A stretch of 64,000 nt of DNA, taken from positions 806,001 to 870,000 of the forward strand of contig QANY01003970.1 of assembly GCA_003255025.1 (NCBI GenBank). The letters run 5' to 3'. The notes below the pieces were generated by a model. The model searched no databases and was not told where the DNA came from. It saw only the letters and a list, made by a program, of their open reading frames with translations. The stretch comes from Datisca glomerata. Lineage: Eukaryota > Streptophyta > Magnoliopsida > Cucurbitales > Datiscaceae. Positions 42,966 through 55,689 of the stretch are shown in pieces. The first letter of the stretch is position 1, and the number at the start of each line of letters is the position of its first letter. The position numbers and the translations under genes were made by a program.

Positions 42966-45900
42966 TGGTAGTTAATCAATGCTTAGTGCACTGTAAATTA
43001 AGCATGCCGATTGTGCTACATAATTACTAAACTTTTATGAATATAAAATAGATATTATGCTAAATATTATCCATCACATGACAAATAAATAAATAACGAA
43101 AAGGGACTTGAATAGAATTGTGAACATAAAATAGTTAAAAATATTGTCCATGATAATGGTGATAAGAATAACTTCAATTACCATTGCTCTAGTTTTTTAG
43201 AATGAAAAAAAAACAATTTTGATACAAATAATGGAAAAAAACTATGTAAATCAGGGTTAGTCAAAATTTAGTATACACATGTTCAGATTCTGCTACGATC
43301 TTAACACAAAATAAAAAATTGATAACTATTCTCAATCTTTCTCTCTAATTGCCAAAAATGATTGAGAATTGAAATCCCCTCTCTCTAAATTTCAAAAAAT
43401 ATTGTTGAGCATGAGAGAGAAAGTGTTAAAATTTGTATGTTGTCTCATATTTAATATAAATCATTAATTATGTTTTAAGTAGGAGAAGTTGTTAGCATTT
43501 AGTATGCGATGGAATGACATCTATATTCTTATCATATAGTTGCAACATAAAGACATTTCTATTATAACATATCTACATGATGTGTGATAGTTTAGAATTG
43601 ATAATTATAAACTACTTATCATAATCCCACTTACATGTCTAATAAAATGTTTAAATTAACCAACAAATGATTAGTTTAACACTTTAGCAGAGGCTTGAGT
43701 ATTCATTGATTATCATGTTTCGAGATTAAATCTACTCTTAATTTTATTTTATAAAATAAATGGAAGCTTCTTCCTCATATATGTGTAATAAATATTTTGG
43801 GTATGTGATATACATCACTTGGGACAAAAATCATGTAATTTAAAAACAAAATATTTTAAAAATAAAATCATAGAACAAATTAATGAAAGGAGATCAAGTG
43901 ACTGTTATATCACTCTACTATTTGGGTCTAAAACTAAATCCAAAAATGGTCAAAACATTCTTGATATATTTTCCTCTTTATCTTTATCTTTTTTTTTTTC
44001 TTTTGATGGCTAAAGTCTATAGTTTAGTTTAGAGGAGACAATAAGAGGTTACAGTTCCCGTTACATACAATAATACTGACAAAAAGAAAAAAACTAACAG
44101 TTTGATAGGACGGCTCATTAGGGGTTCTATCCTATACAAACAACACCCTTTTCATCACGTTGATCCACTTCCTTCTTATTTCTTCCTTTCTTTTCTCCAT
44201 CACATCCTATATACTATTTTCTTTTAAACATTAGCTGGCAAAAGAAGATCCAGTCAACAATAAAATGACTAGACCAATAGCAAGCCATCATCATCTAGTC
44301 TACCCAAGAAAGTTTTTCTTAGTATCTTTTCACATAGTTCAGCAATATATGATGCTGACGGGTCAATTTAAGGTACCCATAGCCCATAATATTTTAGATA
44401 TATCATTGTTAGATTATCCTCCTTATATATTCAAAAATGAGATCAGAGGAAGGAGTGCAATTGGCACCTTTGATCTTTTAATTTCTTATATTATATATAC
44501 GTATATTAAGTTATCTCCCTTTAAAATTGTAAAATTTATTAACATGCATGTTATTTATCTCATCAAAATTAGCAAATTATATTAACCGCATTCGGCTTTG
44601 CATTATCAAGATATAATAATAAATGAAAAGTAATTAACATAATACAATTTTTATTGTTTAGTATCTTAAATTACATGAATTTTGGAAAACAGAAATTTTT
44701 GCCTCGGTTTGAAAAACGTTTTAGCCTCGTCCTTGTTGATTGATATTATAATACGTAGATTATCTTTCATATTTTGGTATGTGAAAATCCTATAAATTTT
44801 TAAAGATTTTCATTCGTAGAATATTAAATCTCAGCATTCCTCAGTTTACAATTTTATGTTTTGGCAAAAAAAATATAATTTTATGTGTAATGTGCAGGTA
44901 GTTTAATTTTTTTTAATCCTTAGTGATAAAAGGATTCAGAGTTTCCTTTTCACTTCTATGCAGGGACGATGTTAAATGTTAGGGAAGTGGGGCAATTGCC
45001 CTATTTGATTTTATAAATGTATTATACTATATATTACTAATTTATTTGAAATTCATAAAATTGCCAAGTTTTTATACATTTTCCCCTTTCAATTTTATAA
45101 AAAATTCTAAATTGTATCGTAAAGATAGTAATTATATGTTATTTTTTTTAATTTATAATAAAATCAAATTGTATACTATTTATCTATTCAATTTTGTAAT
45201 TTACAGAATTGTATCAGCCGCCTTAGGCTTTTATTTTTCTAGAAATAGCCTTCAATTAAAAGTAGTAAATGTATATAAAGAATATCAAATAATTTTTTAT
45301 ATTAAACCTAACAACATATGTATTTTGAAATTTTTTTTTAGAAAATTTATCTTTCTATAACTTGAAATATATAATGCAGAAAATATTTTGTTTTTAACAT
45401 TTACAAGCGATTTATGACAAAGAGAATGAGTTTTTATATATTTTTTGTAGAACAGAAAAAGTTCTCGTTTAAAGTAAAATAAAATAGAAAAATAGAAGAG
45501 CAAAAAGCGAAGACCAAAATTGAAGTGAGAGAGAGTAGAGAGAGAAAGGAAGAGAGACAGACATTCCAGTTGTGTCTGTTGCTTTTGAGGAATGTAATAT
45601 TATAAGTGTGTTTCCAAAGCTTCACTATAATAATTAATTAATTAATTAACAAATAATTAAAATTAACTATTATTAATTAATACTTCAACCTAGGAGGTTG
45701 CGTGGTTATCATAATAACACAATTGCATGCATGCATGCAAGTAAATCCCAGCAGGAAGCCCACGTGGAGCCTTGATTAGTGGATATTTGATAATTATTAA
45801 TTATTATAATATATTATTGTGGCAGATAATGAGATCTGTGATATTTTGCATTGGAAAAGTGAAACCAAAGCCAAGTGGGTCCCACGAAATCCAACGAGCT

Positions 45901-46220
45901 ATATAACATCATGATTGACGAGCGTGTATGTAAGAGACTGTGCAGTGTGAGTGGGGATGTGACTTGTGTGCACATTAATTACGTTTTCGTTAGATTGGAT
46001 ATGATTAAGCAAATCCCAGAGTTTTCTCTTAAAAAGATCAGTATAAACATATCTTCATTATTACTGCGGATTTTTAGACATTTGAGCAAAATAAAATTAT
46101 TATTTGTACCCCAAATATATTCTGATTTTGTGTTTAGTATCCTGGTTTACTTTTTAAGTACTTAAAATAATTTAAAATTTGTTATAATCGGATCATTGAT
46201 TAAACTTTGGACTTTGATAT
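42966..46220. other. Gene-poor AT-rich region
   Basis: Only short ORFs without recognisable similarity. The RY/G-box cluster at 45724-45770 is listed separately. A promoter-like TATATAAC lies near 45900, with no supported gene after it. Confidence 0.5.
45724..45770. promoter_or_regulatory. RY-repeat and G-box cluster
   Basis: GCATGCATGCATGCA (three overlapping RY/CATGCA cores) and a CCACGTGG G-box (about 45760-45767) lie within 45 bp. This pairing is typical of ABI3/FUS3-VP1 plus bZIP seed promoters. TATATAAC follows about 130 bp later, but no supported ORF follows, so this is only a possible regulatory site. Confidence 0.35.
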
Positions 46221-46359
46221 ATATAGGTAAATTTTATGATACCGGGAAGAAATTTCCGGCATACATCCCCGGTTTTTGTGATCCTTACATTGTATTTGGA
46301 GTAATCTGAGTCACACAAAGTTTAATAGAAAGTAGATTTTTTTTTATAATTTTGTTAAG

Positions 46360-47815
46360 TTCATCAAATACGTAGTGAGATTCACCAATTACGTAGTTGG
46401 GTTCAACAATTACGTAATGGAGTTCACCAAATACATACCAAAGAATAATTCTTGGAGGTGTTCACCAATTACGTAGTGAGGTTCACCAAATACGTAGTGG
46501 AGTTCACCAATTACGTAGTGGGGTTCACCAAATACGTACAAAAGAATAATTCTTGTAGGAGTTCACCAATTACGTAGTGAGGTTCATAATTTTTGGAGGG
46601 GTTCACCAATTACGTACTAGAGTTCACCAATTACGTAGTGATGTTCACCAATTACGTAGTGAGGTTCACCAAATGCGTGCAAAAGAATAATTCTTGGAAG
46701 AGTTCACCAATTACGTAGTGGGGTTCACCAAATACGTACAAAAAGATAATTCTTCGAGAGGTTCACCAAATACGTACAAAATAATAATTCCTGGAGGGGT
46801 TCATCAATTACGTACTGCGGTTCACCAATTACGTAGTAAGGCTCACCAAATAAGTACAAAAGAATAATTCTTGGAGGGGTTCACCAATTACGTACTGAGG
46901 TTCACCAATTACGTAGTAAGGTTCACCAATTACGTAGTGAAATTCACTAAATACGTACAAAAGAATAATTTTTGGAGGGGTTCACCAATTACGTACTAAG
47001 GTTCACCAATTACGTAGTGAAATTCACCAAATACGCACAAAAGAATAATTCTTGGAGGGGTTCACCAATTACGTACTGAGGTTCACCAATTACGTAGTGA
47101 GGTTCATAATTTTTGGAGGGGTTCACCAATTACGTACTAGAGTTCACCAATTACGTAGTGATGTTCACCAATTACGTAGTGAGGTTCACCAAATGCGTGC
47201 AAAAGAATAATTCTTGGAGGAGTTCACCAATTACGTAGTGGGGTTCACCAAATACGTACAAAAGAATAATTCCTGGAGGGGTTCACCAATTACGTAGTGG
47301 AGTTCACCAAATACGTACAAACGAATAATTCTTGAAGGGGTTCATCAATTACGTACTAGGGTTAACCAATTACATTGTGGGGTTCACCAAATACGTGCAC
47401 AAGAATAATTTCTGGAGGGGTTCAGCAATTACGTATTGAAAATTCACCAATTATGTAGTGGGGTTCATCAATTACGTAGTGAGGTTCATCAAATACGTAC
47501 AAAAGAATAATTCTTGAAGGGGTTCACCAATTACGTACTGGGGTTCACCAATTACATAGTGGGGTTCACCAAATACGTACAAAAAAATAATTCTTAGAGG
47601 AGTTTACCCACTACGTAGTGTGGTTCACCAAATACGACAAAAGAATAATTCTTGGAGAGGTTCACCAATTATGTACTGGGGTTTACCAATTACGTAGTGC
47701 AGTTCACCAAATACTTATAAAAGAATAATTCTTAGAGGGGTTGGACCAATTACGTAGTGGAGTTCACCAATTATGTACAAAAGAATAATAATTCGTGGGA
47801 GGGGTTCACAGAACA
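46360..47815. repeat. 1.4-kb minisatellite with TACGTA cores
   Basis: The basic unit is about 20 bp, GTTCACCAATTACGTAGTGG, alternating with GTTCACCAAATACGTACAAA and a spacer AAAGAATAATTCTTGGAGGG. These combine into a 60-100-bp higher-order unit. A ~175-bp block at about 46569-46740 recurs almost exactly at about 47091-47265. Most subunits keep the palindrome TACGTA or its variant, giving dozens of ACGT cores. No ORF spans the array. Confidence 0.93.
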
Positions 47816-47829
47816 CGTACAACCTAATT

Positions 47830-48020
47830 GTCTATTTTTAGCCACTAAACGTCATCTTGAAGGTGTCAATCGCCATTGTCGAACCCAATCGCCAATTTAT
47901 TGTCTCCAATCGCCTGTTTCAGTCTCCAAACGCCATGTTGAAATAGGCGATTGCTAGTCTTCCTCCCAATCGCCACTTTTTTTACTCCTAATCGCCATAT
48001 ATAAGGCTCTAATCGCCATT
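47830..48020. repeat. Dispersed AATCGCCA / AAACGCCA motif cluster
   Basis: The octamer AATCGCCA or AAACGCCA occurs at least eight times in both orientations within 190 bp, immediately after the minisatellite. The spacing is irregular (14-35 bp). Confidence 0.75.
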
Positions 48021-48529
48021 CTTCACAATTTTCCTTAAAATTGATATTTTTATAATTATTTACCATACACCTGGAAAATCATCGATAAAAATAGAAAAAA
48101 CTCGTTATTTCAATGTAAACATTCATGATACTCACTTATTATGTGAAATTAGATTGGATTAATTAAGGATTCTCAATACAATTGAACACTTATTCATAAA
48201 CTCGTTAAAGTTATAATTGATAATGTTGTTTTATTTTTGTGACAAGTATCGAGCGAGACGATTTTTCACAATATATAATTATATGTCGTGATTTTATGAT
48301 GATCGGTAAATTCTATTTATCAGTTTGACGAACACGTATAACCCTCAACGTCAGATTCTGTCTATAAATTGAATATACGCTAAAAGTTCGAAATTGAATA
48401 TTAAAATTTGAAATTTTAACTTTTAATTTTATAAATTATAACCCCATAAATTTTGGAAAACAACATATTTACGTTTTAATTTATAAGCATATAAAAACCA
48501 TAAAAATTAAAAGAGATGAGAATTTTGAA

Positions 48530-49700
48530 AAGGCCCAAAATTAATACCTAAACAGTTTTTGGGCCTCCGGAAGTACTTAAAACAATGTTTTTATACCCGA
48601 AACTGGTTGAGCATGTAGATCTATGAGTAAGATTCGATTTGATATTTTACGGGCCACTTGATTTCACCAGAGTAAAAAGTTATGTCTTCCGAAAGTTGAC
48701 ATGCGCGAAACGCCCATATATCTGGCGTTTGGGGCCCAAACGCCACCAGCAGGCCCCAAACATCAGTCTTGAATGACGAATCGCCATGTAGTGATGGCGT
48801 TTAGGTCCCATGTGGGGTTTGACTCTTAACAATTTTCACACCCTTAGTCATTTTTACACTTGGTTATTTTCACACCCTTAGTAATTTTTTCCACTTTTCC
48901 ATTTTCATGTACTTGTTTTGATGAAACTCACTTCTTGATCGTCGACCCCCCTTAGTCACTAACTATTTTCATGTACTTAATCATTATTACAACATAACAT
49001 TATATTTCTAAGCTACAAAAATCCATCTCTACACATAAATAACAAGTAATGAGTATTTAAAAACAAAAAACTTAATCCCAGAAGTTTTGAACAAGGGAAA
49101 TAATTCCCACCGCTCAGGAGAGTAACAACATATAAAACTAGAAACTATGAACTAGAAATAAGCCAATATAAAACAAACAAAATTAAGCAACAAAGTTAAA
49201 CTGGGTTCAAGTACTCGGAAATAGACATCAAGAGCTTATGTTAGTTTTTTTATCAATAAGCAACATATAACCATTTAAGAGGAAATAAAATGAGAAAACC
49301 AATGAATTAAAATGATCCACATCATAGATTTTACCTTTTTGGACCCCAAACTGGTCAAGCATGTAGATCTCTGAATAAATTTCGATCTGATATCTTATGG
49401 GCCACGTGATTCCACCCGAGTAAAAAATTATGCCCTCTAGAAATTGACATGCGCCAAACGCCTATGTATATGGTGTTTGGGGCCCAAACGCCACCAGCAG
49501 GTCCCAAACACTAGTCATGGTAGGAGAATCGCCAGCCATGACTAGCGTTTGGGGTCTGCTGGTAGCGTTTAGGCCCCAAACACCACACAGTTAGGCGTTT
49601 GGGGTCCTGACGCCAGTCTTGAATGACGACTCGTCATGTAGTGATGGCGTTTATGTCTCTATTGTGACGTTTGACTCTTAACAATTTTCATACACACTTA
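48530..49700. repeat. Segmental duplication with nested AAACGCC palindromes
   Basis: About 300 bp at 48580-48880 recurs, diverged and enlarged, at 49335-49700. Shared anchors are GAGCATGTAGATCT/CAAGCATGTAGATCT, GGGCCAC(G/T)TGATT, AGTTGACATGCGC and GGGGCCCAAACGCCACCAGC. The second copy has an extra inverted segment (AGCGTTTGGGGTCTGCTGG). GGCGTTT...AAACGCC inverted repeats give strong hairpin potential. Confidence 0.8.
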
Positions 49701-50850
49701 GCTATATTCACATACTTGAACATTTTACAGACTTAACAATTTTCTTACACTTAGTCATTTTCACAAATTTGCTTATTTTCACACATTTAGTTATTTTCAA
49801 ACACTAAGCCATTTTCACAACTTAGCCCTTTTTGCAACTTAATCATTTAACATACTAAATGTATGAAAATTGTGATATTCATGTGCTTAGTCATTTTCAA
49901 CACTTAGCAATTTTTGCAACTTAGCTGATTTCACACATTTAGTCATTTTCACACATTTAGTCATTTCATACACTTAGATATTTTCACATATTTTATCATA
50001 GTTGATAAATTATATATTCACACACTTGATCATTTTCATATACTTGTCACTTTTATGTAGTTAGTTGTTTTAGTACACTTAGTCATTTTTACACGCTTAA
50101 TCATATTTTCATGCACTAAGATATTTGTCACATACACTTAGCCATTTTTACAGTTTTTCAAATACACTTTGCGATTTTCATTCACTTAGTAATTTTCTCA
50201 CCCTTTATTATTTTTGTGTACTTGTTTTGCCACTTAACCATATTTTCATGCACTTAGTCATTTTCATACACTTGTCGATTTCCATACACCTATTTTCACA
50301 TGTACTTGGTTATTCTTATTCCATTTCTTCAAACTCTCTTCAAAGACTTCACATACTTAATCATGTTCATACTCTTAGCCATTTTTATATAATCGATCAT
50401 TTTCACATACTAATCTCTTCGAAGAATTTCCTTTAAAAAAATATCTCATTCATTGTTATCACTATATATGCACACTCTTAGCCATGTAGTTGTTATGAAA
50501 CACTTCATCATTTTTACACAGTTAGCCACATATGCACACTTAGCCATTTTCACAAACTTGCTTGTTCTCACACACGTAACCATTTTCACCATGTCTAATT
50601 ATAGTTCGTGATGTTATGATGGTCGGTAAATTATATTTATCAGTTTGCGAACACGTATAACCCTAATGTTGGTCAATTTTCATATACTTAGTCAATTTTC
50701 AGACACTTACTCATTTCTAACATATACTCTTCATAAAGGTCTTTCCATTTCTTCAAGCTCTCTTAAAAATATTTACATACTTAGTATGTTTACACGCTTA
50801 GCCATTTATATACTTGATCATTTTCATGTACTAATCTCATTGTAAATTTT
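49680..50850. repeat. Minisatellite of ACTTAGTCATTTTCACAC units
   Basis: About 40 irregular copies of an 18-22-bp unit (ACTTAGCCATTTTCACA, ACACTTAGTCATTTTCA). At 50590-50670 it is interrupted by a second copy of a block also found at 48268-48352 (GGTAAATT, TATTTATCAGTTTG, GAACACGTATAACCCT). Short ORFs in it are translations of the repeat. Confidence 0.88.
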
Positions 50851-51624
50851 TATGAAATAATAACTCGTTACCAGATAAAAAATGTAGTTCAGACTTTTTA
50901 AAAGCATCCATCGATATCGCTACATATGCATATTCTTTTTCCATTACAAATCCCTTCTATTTTAAACTCTACAAACACACTTCTAACTTACTTTCTGGAT
51001 ATTACAACACAGATACAATGACAGTGAATTTTTAATAATTGCGTCAGCTGCATCGTCTCATTCTAAGTGCAATGTGTCTCTCATATCTAATCTGTACTCT
51101 ACTATTCATAGAGGTTCTTCCATTTCTTCAATTCACTATAATTAAAAAAAAGAAGTTGATAGTTTTAGGAATATGCATATCTCCAAAGGTTGGTCATTGG
51201 TAATGAAATGATCCACATTAAATGTCTCCAAAGATTGGCCATTCAGTTTGACCTCTTCATTAGAAACATGCATTTCAACAAATGTTCTATGCAGACATAG
51301 TTATTACTCAATAAGATCAGCTAGAAGACAATACAAAAGATACAACGTGTACTCACTAAAGTTAAAGGCTTAAACCATAACCACACAATGTTTAGTGAGT
51401 GATTATCAATTTTGTTCTTGAATAGCTTCGGGTGGCCTCTAGAGTATCAAACTATGTTAAACAAAGTTGAGAATTTAATAACAATCAAAATACTGAGACT
51501 TAACTCACATAAATTGTAATTATTGGAAAACCAAAGATTAATCAACTAATACATTCTCCATCATATCTCCCACGATATTGAAGTTTCCAAGTGTATTTGA
51601 TTTCTAGTTATCAATTTATATTAC

Positions 51625-51852
51625 CTCAACCTGTCTTTGAATGCCTTTAATGTAATCAACTGCCAATTCCAACATGTATGCTTCGCTTGTTTGCTGCCAA
51701 CAAAACATGGAAAAAATTCAAGATTCATGAACAAGCAAGAATACAAAAGATTGAATTTTTTTAGTAGAGACTATTAACTACCTAACCTTATCCATGTTTG
51801 GGAAGACCTCATGCAGTTTCCTTATTCTTTCATTTATCCAGGATCTTCTCAC
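51625..51852 (-). pseudogene. bHLH transcription factor fragment
   Basis: Two phase-0 exons with correct splice sites. 51852-51787 encodes VRRSWINERIRKLHEVFPNM followed by DK. 51693-51625 encodes QTSEAYMLELAVDYIKGIQR followed by QVE. Together they are most of a plant bHLH domain of the bHLH122/bHLH130 (FBH-like) type: helix 1, loop and helix 2, with the intron positions of that family. The basic region upstream and the final exon were not found. RRTRISERMRK-type residues are replaced by RRSWINERIRK, which may impair DNA binding or dimerisation. It may be a decayed gene or a captured fragment in a repeat-rich region. Confidence 0.72.
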
Positions 51853-52326
51853 CTGTAAATCATAAATCAAAACTTGAGATTGTTAAGTTTTAGTCAATAG
51901 TACATGGAACTGTAAATCTATTGATGTGCTCTTGAGCGTACATAACAATTTTAATTGTTGACCATAATTCATATGGGAGCTAGTTCTGGATTTTAGATTC
52001 TGTGGAATCAGAGTATCATTAAATGATAAGAATAATTTTCAAGCAGCCAGCGGAAAAGTACATGTTAAGTCTTCTTTAGTACCTTAGCTTCCATTGCATT
52101 CGTAGTATAAAATACATTTCCATCGTTTTCAGAAATAATTTATAGTAGCTAGAACACCAAAAGAAAGCATGCAAATTTTACCTACAACGGTATGATAGGA
52201 AATCCAGATTCCTTAAGACCTGAACAAAAAAACTAAAAAAAGAGAGAAGAAACTTACAAAAACACATAAACAAGTATACATAAACAGATAGATGAAAGGA
52301 GAGAGAGCGAGAGAGTATACAATCCT

Positions 52327-52585
52327 TCACGGTACGTCCTCTGCTTTCTGCCAAGTTGCAAGTCGAGGGAGCAAGCTCGCCTCGCTGATTCTGCTCATGA
52401 AGGTAGCCTCACCCAAAATTTTCCATACCTCTGTGTAACTTCCGCTGCGAGTCAACATGTCGTGCAATGAGCTCAGATATTCGATCAAAACTGTTCCACT
52501 ACTATGATCTTCTTCCCCATCATCTTCGCAAGTCAAAACAATGAGATCGAGAACGTCAAGAATGTGTTGTTTGATGTCTCCTTAT
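52327..52585 (-). CDS. Possible coding exon of unknown protein
   Basis: An open frame on the minus strand runs from about 52585 (IKQHILDVLDLIVL) through TCEDDGEEDHSSGTVLIEYL and SGSYTEVWKILGEATFMSRI to a stop at 52327. Composition looks protein-like rather than random, and a donor-like GAC|GTACCG lies near its end. It could be an upstream exon of the bHLH fragment 475 bp downstream, but no family was recognised. Confidence 0.35.
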
Positions 52586-53379
52586 CTATGAAGAAACTCG
52601 ACAGATAAAGGGCGTAACATAACTCCATTAAAGCAATTCACAAAGTAGGAAAATGTTGCATCTCATAAAAGATTCCAAGATCCTAATTATCTGTTCAATT
52701 TATCCACCACAATTATTACTCTACTTCAAAGCTAAAAGGAGGAATAATTTGATGAAATTTAATCATGTTATATAAAATATAATCTTCTCTTTTCTGTACT
52801 CCTAAGTAGAAAGGGAGAAACTTACACTGCATTCCAACGATACTACTGATTGCTGATAAATAATAATAGATAATCATACTAGATTTCTTTACACAGTGAA
52901 TTCCATGAAACCACATTCCAACAGTGAGACATGCATACAGAAGCATTTTCTTTATCGATCAAAATTCAAATGTATAGACTTCAAAATTTTCACTTAACCG
53001 GGTTTTACACTTAAAGATTTTAGAGCCTTAAACAGTAATCCAGTCGCATACTCCCTAATGGCATACTAAAGAAACTCAACAAATTACAAACCCAATGGCA
53101 TACTCCTTAATTTTAGAGCCTTAAAAACTCCCTAATTCCCTAATTCCCTTTAAAAGTACAAACCTAATCACATACTCCCTAATTCCCTTTAACCAGTCAC
53201 ATACTCCCTAGTTTTAGAGCCTTAGTACATAAAATTACTAAAGAAACTCAACAAATTACCAACAAACAAAAAAAATTTCAAACCTAATGGCATACTCCCT
53301 AACAAAACTGTCATATCGGGAACATATTCAAATCGCTCAACGCTAACGGAAATAGCCTTAAGCAGAAAGAGAGATAAAG

Positions 53380-53640
53380 AGAGAGACAGAGAGACAGAGA
53401 GCACCGGTGGCCATGACGATGTAGAGAAAGAGTCGACAATAGAGAGATCTGAATGATAGAGCGAGCGAGCTGGACAATGGAGAGAGAGAGCTGGACGATG
53501 GACTTGCCGGACTTGCAGAGCTGGACGATGGAGAGAACAAGCTGAACAACGGAGAGAGAGAGCTGGAGGACAGACTTGCCGGCCGGACTTGCAGAGCTGG
53601 ACGAAGAAGATAGATCTAGACAAAGATGAGAGAGAGCTGA
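53380..53640. repeat. GA-rich minisatellite
   Basis: GAGAGAGAGCTGGACGATGG, GACTTGCCGGACTTGCAGAG and variants are repeated four to five times. Long minus-strand ORFs here are Ser/Leu-rich repeat translations and are not called. Confidence 0.8.
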
Positions 53641-54829
53641 ATGAGTTTTGAGTTTGGTGAATTTCGGATGAAGATGAGTTTGGTAGCTTTCGAAGGAAGC
53701 TTCGGGGTGAAAATGAAATTTGCACAAAAATTGGTGAAGCTTCCCAAGGAAGATTGGGGTTATAATATAATTCATAATTCTCAAGGAAGATTGGGGTAGA
53801 TTTAAAAAAAAAAGAAACTGGGGTGAAAATCAGAATGCTAAACATTACAACCTGCAACCCACATAGCCGGTTACAAAAGGGTTTTACACTCAAACACATC
53901 TAACGGTTGGGATTAACTTGGCCAGATCCTATGATCAGAATTAATCCCAACATCAATGCTGGGAAGAAGTTCCTAGCATTGGAGAGGGACCTATATATAT
54001 TATGTTTTTATGACTTAAACATTTGAAGCACATCTAATGTTGATTAAAAATGTGTCGATTATCAACAATACAAGTAATTTCACGAGATAAGGCTTAGTGA
54101 GGATTTTTAGCATTTTACATTATTCAAGAGCTTGATAAGATAATCAAATCTATTAGAGACTGAATTGGAGAACAAAGAAAATTTATATCACTAAAAAATG
54201 ACTCTAACAAACTAGGTAAATCTCAAAAACGGTATTTTGTCATTGCTTATCGAATTGTGTGGTTCAATAGATTTGGATCATCATATCTGCTTTTGATGGT
54301 TCACATACACCCTTAATGTAAAAAAACATTTTTTTAAATTAATACTTCACTTAGCCCATTCTTGGCTGTCCCAACATATTAGACAACTTAGATTGTGTAA
54401 ACTGCACGATTGTACTCGAGTATCTCAAATGTCGATAGCCCCAACCCATAAATCTCTATAGTCTATATGTTAAGTAATCGTCGTGGAATATTATCGCGCG
54501 TGGGTCACTAAAACTTGCACAAATAAGCCAATTAACAATCTAATATTTTCATGGTTGTTATCGTGATCATAATATAGAGCATGTTGTTGTGGTTAATTTT
54601 CATGAGCCTCTAGATGCATACCACACATATTACAGACCCAAAACTTACCTCAAAGACCAAGCACAACTCCATATGTATAATATCCAAAGCAAGCTAGCCA
54701 TCGGGACTCTTTGGATTATTGTCCTTGGATGCACTAGCTCGAGATCTATTCAAGTCCTTACGCATCTTCCCCATCATTACATTAGCAATAAGCTTTACGC
54801 GTGGTTAGTGCAGAGCTGATCTCAAAGGC

Positions 54830-55680
54830 CACATATCACCATCACTGCTACTTGCCTTGTCAACATCAAGCCAAGATTGGTGGAGAATCTAGTTGTTACC
54901 TTTCTTCCTCTTGTTCTTATTCTCTTCACTTGGAGCTCGGTCCTTTAAGTCTAGATCTTCTAATTAGGTTTTCTTAACCAAATCAGCTCTACCAAATGTG
55001 AGCTTTGGATCACCAGAAGTCCTAGTCCCCACAAACCACGAACCACCAGTCCTTCCAATCTTTTTACCAGGTCGAGATGCCAATCACAATCCCCCTTTAC
55101 TCCATCAGTTTGACTGTTGACATAGTATCAACCTTTTCCTCTGGGAGGAGCCATACTGCTCTTGTCCTTAGGGTGGGTCTTTTACTGGAAGATGAAATGA
55201 AACTCATCCATAGTAAAGTCCTATCGCAGTTAAGCCTCCAAAGGACACAATAGCCTATGATGCTCCTCCAAGAATTGGGCCAGAGCTTGGCCAAGTCTAT
55301 CCTAGTAGTGGAAAACCACTTTCTAAGGAAAAATGCAAGAGAAACCTTAGCCCACACTCCAAGGCGTCCAAGTAGAACGTCTTTCCCCATATGAAAGAGC
55401 GCTTGTAAATTCTTCATCCCTTGACAGTCTCATATGGACATAATCAAGAATATGGTACGTACCCTGATCACATCCAAGTCCTCCTTCTTCAAGGAAGAAC
55501 AAATCTCGTCGACATCCCAATACTGGGCAAACTCGCTCAGCCAACGAGTTGGCGTGAGGGTCCATGGCCTCGATTGACACGATAACCCTCTCGCCTCCTG
55601 GCAGTTGTCCCCCAGTACCCCCCGACATCCCCATACAGAAAACAAAGAAGAAAGAGAAACAAAAGTTACCAAGGCCTACC
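54830..55680 (-). pseudogene. Remnant of plant transposon (Tat antisense-ORF/gag-like) protein
   Basis: Minus-strand pieces in shifting frames: FAQYWDVDEICSSLKKEDLD near 55530-55470, LAKLWPNSWRSIIGYCVLWR near 55300-55235, TMDEFHFIFQ then THPKDKS and a MAPPRGKG segment near 55215-55130. These resemble the P-N-x-W-R core of the putative plant transposon protein of Tat elements. At least two frameshifts and stops break it. No LTRs were recognised around it. Confidence 0.45.
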
Positions 55681-55689
55681 GGAAATCGC

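Noticed and set aside
46360..47815. CRISPR-like array of short repeats
   Set aside because: Repeats are contiguous or separated by repeated, not unique, spacers; this is eukaryotic nuclear DNA and the structure is a minisatellite.
50125..50845. Plus-strand ORFs of 103 and 66 codons with HFHSFS-like repeats
   Set aside because: They are translations of the ACTTAGTCATTTTCACA minisatellite.
53222..53899. 225-codon minus-strand ORF, the second longest in the window
   Set aside because: It reads through the GA-rich minisatellite and is dominated by Ser/Leu/Pro repeats; other frames of the same tract are equally open.
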